From Escallonia rubra (taxonomy: Eukaryota; Streptophyta; Magnoliopsida; Escalloniales; Escalloniaceae): a stretch of DNA of 64,000 nt. Below the pieces are notes generated by a model that saw nothing but the letters and a program-made list of their open reading frames with translations, was not told the origin of the DNA and made no database searches. Shown one piece after another: positions 57,510 through 64,000 of this stretch (its first letter is position 1; every line of letters begins with the position of its first letter). Both the position numbers and the translations under genes were made by a program. The stretch lies in assembly GCA_033065855.1 (NCBI GenBank), contig JAVXUO010001881.1, positions 1 through 64,000 of the forward strand. Direction: 5' to 3'.

Positions 57510-60355
57510 TATAACAGACCGGAAATCCAGAACTCCATTGCCCCAAACCCCCTAGGGCGTTAACCTATCACATCGACACATGTAACAGCTTACCTGTCAC
57601 AATTTCCGAGCTTCTGAAATTACACAACCCAAAGTTCCTCCAAAATACCAAGTTCCACAAAAGGAATTCCAAACTTAAACTTAAAATTCTTAACTATACA
57701 CAATAGTTGTACAGGCCCACGTAGGGGTCGTATTTACACAAAATAGATTAACTGACTCAAAATCTAACTTTTCCTCACGCGATCTACTGCTGATGGCTAC
57801 CTGCAGAACGGAACAAACAAGGGTGAGCTTTTGAGAGCTCAGTAAGGTCGTTCAAGCATAATGCATAAAAGAGTTATAACGATTCAAAGAACATCTACTA
57901 AGGGATTATAAACAGTCACAACAATTTGATAAGAACAAGGGGAAGAGTTTCAACTCAATCCCTTTTGATAAGATACCTAAACAGTTGTTCTCAATCATTC
58001 TTAGAACGATCATTTTAGATACAATGCAAATAAATTACGAAGAAACTGACCATGGGTAGATGCAATGCCATACAGGCAATGCTTAATATAGTGTACACAT
58101 GCATGATGAACGAAAACTAGTCATTTAGGTACTAGCATGTGTTCCACGCAGAATCAGATCAGCCTTATAATGCCCGCCTCACAAGAGACCCCCATGTCAG
58201 TATATAGAAGATAGATATCATGGAATCAGTAAACAGTTCAATGCTCCACATGCGATAAACGGTGAGCACCGATAAGAGTTCAAACAATCGATTTAGGTTC
58301 AATATTAGGGTTTAATTGACAACAACATGTTGATATCAATGCATACTTTTGAGGTCAATAATAGCCATAGACAAAACGAAAGAATAATTACGAACGCAAG
58401 TTGATGACTTAAGGTTCAGATAGAAACCATTACTTGAGTCCACAGTTAAGATATCCTAACCAAATAGTATTTCGCTTTAACCTAAGCGGAACAATCCAAT
58501 ACTTAGAATACAGTTTACATTACCGTACTATAAACTCACATTGACTCACGCACATTCTCAGAACGACCACCTCACCGGATATGTAAAATTACCAAAATGC
58601 CCTTCATGTGTAAAATTATCAAAAACACCCATCACGGTTTTAAACTACTAAAACAGCCTTCCCGTGGATAAAACGACTAACATATCCCAACCATATATGA
58701 ATTTATGCAAAAAAATACAATTTATAAGTAAAATTACCAAAATACTCCCCTCTGGGTGACAAATTACCAAAATACCCCCGGGGACTCCCGCACCGAAAAA
58801 AATTCCAAAAACACGCTAAAATATTATTTTAAGTATCTCGAGGTCATTTTTGGGTTAAAAAGTACTTTCGGAAATGCACACTCGCCTTCTTCCTCACTGA
58901 ACTGCCAGAACACACACACCGAAGCGCACAACTCTCTCACACACACACACCGACTACACCTAACTACACATATTAAAACACATTAAATCACACATTAACA
59001 CTGAATTACACACATACTGAAGCGCACAACTCATGCACACACACACTGACTACACCTAACTACACATATTAAAACACATTAAATCACACATTAACACTGA
59101 ATTACACACATACACGTCACGTGATTCACACTCACACACACACACACACTCACACTGTCAATCCACGCACACACTATCGCCCACTCCCATATCTCGACAA
59201 CACACGCAAAATCACTTCCCTTTTCTTCTGAACACACATGATCACCACATAATCCACCATCTACACACATAATCACACATGAACCCCATACCTGAACTCA
59301 CATAAACTGCAACCACACCAAAAACCCACCGCACACAGACACGGTTCCCTCTCCCTTACCCTCTACGAGCTTACAGGGTCATTAACTTTAACCTATACAC
59401 CAAAATTACACCAAACCATAACATGTTGGAATTGTTGCAAGAAACAGGCAAGAACAACTCCAAAAATTTAATATAAAATAGCTGGCTGAGGCGCGGACTA
59501 GGTCGCTCTCTTAAGTCGATTTGCGCCCCTTCGGAGAATTACCACCGGTGCAGCAAGGTTATTAACGCGTCGCCTCCGGGATACAACAGCCCAGCTTTCA
59601 CTGTTGCTTCACTCGTAATTCTGCACAAACGAATGAAGCAGAAGCTTCACTCGATACCTTACCAAAATGCCCACAAGTCTAAGTGTTTAGAAATCAGAAA
59701 AGAGAGTTTTAGAGTTGTGTCTTGAAAAGTGAGGAAGATATCTCCTTTTATAGGTGAAGAAAAATAGCTGTTGAAAAGCTGTTACAAAGAAATAAATCCG
59801 AAATTCATTTCAGAAATAAAATGCTGCAATAAAAACATGACTGTTGTGTAATAAAAGAAAAATGTGACTGTTGGAGGGTAATGAATAATATGACTGTTGC
59901 CCAACAGCTATATTTTGCAGTATATATATGGTCTCACTATAGTCCCATAAGAATTCTGGGGAGGCCAGAATGCTGCCACAGAGCATTCGTAAATTTCAGA
60001 AACTCGTATCTCCCCCACTTGTCCTTCCCCCCTTGCGCGTGCGAGTCTTAAACTCAAGCGCATCTTACTTAAAGGCCAAGGAGTGTCACTTTATATACTC
60101 CTTAAAGTTCTTTACAATAATCAATGTGGGACAAGAACTTTCCAAAAGTTTAAGTATGTAAGAAAATTTTCCACTTGCCATTTTCAAGCAATGTGAGACT
60201 AAAGCACTTTATGGTTTTTACTCAAAACTTCAATGTTTTCTCAAAATCAATCTTTAAAAGAGAATTTTTTGTTAAAATACTCCAACATAACAGAAATCTC
60301 TTGCCCGAAGCATCAACTGCCCAGGAAATACACGCCTACACAGCCATGTTCTAGG

Positions 60356-60388
<33 letters not shown>

Positions 60389-60974
60389 GCACACTACCCA
60401 ATAGCTAAAAACACACACTAAACCACCAACACATACTAGGACATATATACTAAAAATTTGGAAGCTTACCTCCTGAAAATGGTAGTGAATATCTCTTCTT
60501 TCTCTACGTTTTTCTTCCTCCCCGTGCCTACTATGTTTTCTTCTTTCTACTCTCTATTTTTTCGTTCTTCTTTCTGGTTTCCTTTTTTTTTCCCTTTGTT
60601 TTTCCTTTACCCAAATTTACTCTTATCACAATTAACCTTATTTATTTTTTAAAATGTCTTAGTCATCAACATATAAGTAGAGGTGTCACTATTTAATGAA
60701 ATGATTTCCAAAATTTTTACACATTTCTAACCTAGTCTAGCCTACTTTTTCAAATTTACAAAATAAGCCCTACATTTTGCCTATTTATAAAATGGCCCCC
60801 ATAACTTTAAAAGAAATTATAATTTAACCCAAAACCTTTTTAATCTTTCATATTCCAATAAATCTCAAGTAATGCGCAATATTATCTCTCTATTATTTTT
60901 CTCGGATATCCGATAATTATTATTGTTCAAAAAAAAAATTATTTCTAGCGCCTCGAAAAATGCGGGGTATTACA
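57510..60974 (-). mobile_element. Solo LTR of a Ty3/gypsy (Tekay-like) element
   Basis: The segment is flanked by identical TATTG (57505-57509 and 60975-60979). On the minus strand it begins TGTAATACCCCGCATTTTTC, the style of Tekay-like LTRs, and ends CTGTTATA (probably TGTTACA-like originally). Its 3465-bp length equals the reconstructed LTR size of the 16-26 kb element. It also has a CA-rich zone (58900-59340) and a CTTACTGAGCTCTCAAAAGC segment on the minus strand. A 34-base-period duplication with AACTACACATATTAAAACAC occurs at about 58964 and 59058. No internal retroelement genes are present. Short frames are not called. Confidence 0.7.
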
Positions 60975-60979
60975 TATTG

Positions 60980-61499
60980 ACTCTATGATCTTTTCCCAAA
61001 TATGTTGTATTGAATGTCATTGTGCTAGGATCCGAAAGTCTGTCTATATCGTTCCTAAATCAATCACTGCCCTCTATCCTTTACCAACTCTAAGTAAACT
61101 TTGTCACTTGTGTTATTCCCTTGGTGAGATTCTTTGTGCATTACGCTATGACGTGGATCAAACATAACGAGAATTGACTTCTACCTGATGTAACTTGTTT
61201 GATGATAAAAATGTAAAATCGACCGATTGCCACATGGATCTAAAACTCCCAATTTAAGTTATGTTCCTTAGGTTGTGCTTGAGTACAAGGGTTGGCTTTC
61301 ATTTGGACTAGGATGTCCTTGCTTTAAGGCTCCAAGGGAGACCATATTTATCCAATAGACTTGTACTTTTTGCCTATCCCGTTCCACTAATTTTCACTTT
61401 GCATGTTATCATGTGAAGTAGTATTGTTTAATCTCTAAGTAATGCTTAAAAGCTTAATATATTCTATACTTCGACAAATTCTCAGGATCAAAGGGAACA
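60980..61499. other. Intergenic, no gene recognised
   Basis: The phrase CTCAGGATCAAAGGGAAC occurs twice, at 61482 and 61532, around the left margin of the hAT-like sequence. No other structure is evident. Confidence 0.4.
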
Positions 61500-63979
61500 A
61501 GAACACTTCGGTTGATTTGATCAATCACGATCTCAGGATCAAAGGGAACCGAGTTCGAGCCGAACAAGGGTGTGTTCGAACTAGGTTCGTTTATATTTTG
61601 GCATGTTTGAGCTCAGCTCGAGTTCGTTAAGAGTCAAAACATCCATGTTCGAACTCAGCTCGAGTTCGTGACAGTGAAACTCGGGCTCAGCTCGTTCAAC
61701 TCGTTTAACAATACGAGCTGAACTCGAGTTCAGAAACTCGGCTCAAGTTCGTGTTCAATCTCAATCGAATCCCTAATTTACTCAAAATATCAAATCGTTC
61801 AAGCCATCATAAACAAGAATCTGTTAACGAAAGAGAAATAAGAAAATTCAAGTACACATGTAGAAGATACAATGAGGGATGTGAAATAAAAACACAGTAA
61901 AAAAAGATCTTGATCGATCGGTGATGAAGACATATACAACGGGTTGATGCTCTTCACGCCCCTGGCTTTGCAGATTTGCAGCTCGGAGACATGGCTTTGC
62001 GGCTTTGTAGCTTAAATCAGGCGACGGAGGTTAAATTCGGTGACGTAGGCTGAATCCGGCGACTGGCAGACGCCGACAGTGAAGACAGGTAACACGATCT
62101 ATGTGTGAGAGTGAGAGAGGGGAGGGGCATATGGTGTTTGACTGTTCGAGTATCTGAGAGAAGGAGGCGGCGTGGGCGATGTCTAGCCGACGGCGTGGGG
62201 TGTGGTCTCCTCGGCGGTGTGCATGTGTGATGATCGATGACTACTTGTGAAACCAAAAAGATAACCCTAGAGGGGGGGTGAATAGGATTTTAAGACTACT
62301 TAAAAAATTAGCAAACAACAAACCTTAAGCTCAATAACTTAAATAAGCAAACAACCAATCTCAACACAAATGTAAAATGATAATGTAAAGAGAGAAGGGT
62401 TTAGAGATACTTGACAAGGAGAATTAAATGGTTCGGCTTGATATACCCTCAAGCCTACGTCCACCCCTTCAAGGAAGTCCCTAGAATCCACTAGTATGAT
62501 CTTCCTTACGGGTCAAGATCGAACCTCTTACAATCCCTTGATGCTATGCCCACATAAAGAACAAGCTTTGACAAACCCAAAGCTCCAAAGCTTGACAACC
62601 CCAAGCTTTGATACAAGAACCTTTAGATGAAGAATTGTGTACAAGATTTCACTCTTAATAAGTAGATGAGTACAAGTTTAAGTACTAGAACAAGAGAGAT
62701 GAGTGTATGATGACTTATGAAAGTGTATACCTCTCAAATGTAAGCTCACAATAAATGCTTTCTTGAAATGGATGAAAATCAATGAAAAACAAGAGAGATT
62801 GAACAATTGCCTTGATCTTTGAGTATATGAAAAATAAGAGAACTTTGAATGCAATTGATGAATCAAAACTATGCCCAAAATGAGTATTTATAGATGTGGG
62901 AATAAATATGACCGTTTGGGGTTAGGTGGAGCATTAAATGGGCCAAACGGTAAATGCAGTCGACTGCAATGTCCCATTGCAGTCGACTGTATTCCCAAAG
63001 TAGCCGTTGGAAATTCAAATTTCCAACTGGTAGTCGACTGTAATCCAATGCAGTCGACTGTAATAGGCTACTGGAAGTATTGCAGTCGACTGCATTCCAA
63101 TGCAGTCGACTGTAATACCTCACTGCCCAACTTGCAGTCGACTGCATTGGAATGCAGTCGACTGCATTCCAGAAAATGCAGTTTCCTAGTTTTTAAAGAA
63201 TGAAAAACTTTTATGCATACATGGGAAACCTATGGGCAAGTTCTAGGTATACAGCCATCGTAACGATCATCTCTCTACGTCTAGTTTACAAAGAAGGAAA
63301 TAAAGCGTTGTAAAATTCAATCGACGAATTCCTTCTTTGATGCGTTCCGTTGAGAGTCTTTGACCGTGTTGCTCGTCTAATAGTCTGTTTGCATGAGTAT
63401 GAGATTGTTCCTATTTCTTCATCAACTCAATGCATGTTAGACAACATAAACATCAATGTTAGTTATCATCAAAACCAAATATAATCCTAGGTTAAATAAC
63501 CGTAGGGTTAACAAGTTGTATATTAATGTCTGATGAGTGATGAGTGATGAGAGAGGGGGCACGGCTGTACGGGTGTGATGAGAGACGGGGCAGGGGTATG
63601 AACGGTGGAGTCTCTCTCTGATGAGATGAGGAAAACCCACATGTGGAGAGGGGAAGTATTTGGACCTCATGCTTCCACGTCCCTACACACTTCCCAATGC
63701 AGAGATATTTTTGTGTAGGTCTTAATATATAGTACAAATTGTAAATGAACTGATGTTCTTTTAAAACTCGGCTCGTGTTCGGCTCGTTAAGTAAACGAGC
63801 CCTCTTGTGCACGAACATTAATAAACAAACATCATAATGTTCAAACTCGGCTCGTTTAATAAACGAGCCTTAAAATTTTGTTCGTGTTCGGTTCACCTAT
63901 TACATGAACGAACATGAATGAATTTTAAAGAGAACGAACATCGAGCTGTTTGTGAATAGCTCGGTTCATTTACAGCCCT
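61500..63979. mobile_element. hAT-like non-autonomous element interrupted by a copia solo LTR
   Basis: Both flanks of the inserted LTR carry many GAGCTCGGCTCG, CGTTTAATAAACGAGC and GTTCGAACTCGAGC-type subterminal repeats (61540-61760 and 63760-63975). The right end reads ACAGCCCTA, outward TAGGGCTGTAAATGAACC, a common hAT terminus. The left end is not clean. The interior (61800-62247 and 63519-63750) has no transposase. Confidence 0.55.
62248..63513 (-). mobile_element. Solo LTR of the SIRE-like copia family
   Basis: The segment is homologous along its length to the 3' LTR at 37491-38760, in reverse orientation, with ends TGTTAACCCTACGG and GGTTTCA. The flanks are ACTTG (62243-62247) and AGTTG (63514-63518), a 5-bp duplication with one mismatch. 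It contains about ten CAGTCGACTG palindromes between 62950 and 63175, more than the other copy. The nearby frames, including 62869-63147 and 62871-63203, are artefacts of this array. Confidence 0.9.
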
Positions 63980-64000
63980 AACCACACCAAAAACCCACCG
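63980..64000. mobile_element. Start of another copy of the solo-LTR sequence
   Basis: The last 21 bases are identical to 59312-59332 inside the solo LTR, in the same orientation. The hAT-like element therefore appears to abut a second copy of that LTR that continues beyond the window. Confidence 0.5.

Noticed and set aside
62869..63203. Opposed ORFs of 92 and 110 codons in the solo LTR
   Set aside because: They result from the CAGTCGACTG palindrome array, which stays open on both strands.
1..64000. CRISPR arrays, bacterial operons, tRNA or rRNA genes
   Set aside because: The tandem arrays are palindromic transposon repeats without unique spacers, the gene families are plant nuclear, and no tRNA or rRNA sequence was recognised by eye. 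A tRNAscan or Rfam search would be needed to exclude small RNAs.

Overview
The window is plant nuclear DNA, almost certainly from an angiosperm and probably a eudicot. Evidence is the set of families present: FAR1-type Mutator-like transposase, B3 domain, plant carboxylesterase, Tekay-like and other chromovirus LTR elements, SIRE-like copia, CACTA, Stowaway and plant L1-type LINE sequence, with short GT-AG introns. Most of the window is nested transposable elements. The only convincing intact host gene is a two-exon carboxylesterase (40781-44965, minus strand). A small STMP1-like membrane protein gene (about 47956-48170) is probably a relic.

Layout. Positions 1-8948 look like most of one large Mutator-like element whose left end lies outside the window. 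It carries a Ulp1-type (C48) cysteine protease, an 80-bp tandem array of palindromes, a divergent pair of related unknown small proteins sharing a promoter region, a long hairpin, an intron-bearing B3-domain gene, a second palindrome array and a FAR1/MULE transposase with FAR1, DDE and SWIM domains. From 9262 to 14983 runs a decayed LINE. It was cut successively by a 1.1-kb retroposon (15-bp target duplication), an inverted 1.25-kb fragment of the Ulp1-bearing element, a Stowaway MITE and the left end of a CACTA element. From 15956 to 26821 lies a Tekay-like Ty3/gypsy element with LTRs of about 3.5 kb, its 5' LTR interrupted by a 1.87-kb MULE holding a captured gene fragment. From 26822 to 38760 lies a 5'-truncated SIRE-like copia element whose spacer is split by a 4.9-kb CACTA element. 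That CACTA element contains a large imperfect palindrome carrying a piece of a CLASSY/DRD1-type SNF2 chromatin remodeller.

Further right are the carboxylesterase (with MITEs in its 3.2-kb intron), the STMP1-like locus, a minus-strand chromovirus (48289-54640) with a nested non-autonomous hAT, a TTA-flanked MITE, a 3.47-kb solo LTR (57510-60974), and a hAT-like element hosting a solo LTR of the same copia family.

Two structures best fit a previously undescribed system. The first is the multi-gene Mutator-like element at the left, with its palindrome arrays and divergent pair of unknown proteins. The second is the inverted repeat of an RNA-directed DNA methylation remodeller fragment inside a CACTA transposon, which could yield hairpin RNA against a host silencing gene. 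Both interpretations are inference. The sequence structures themselves are visible directly.
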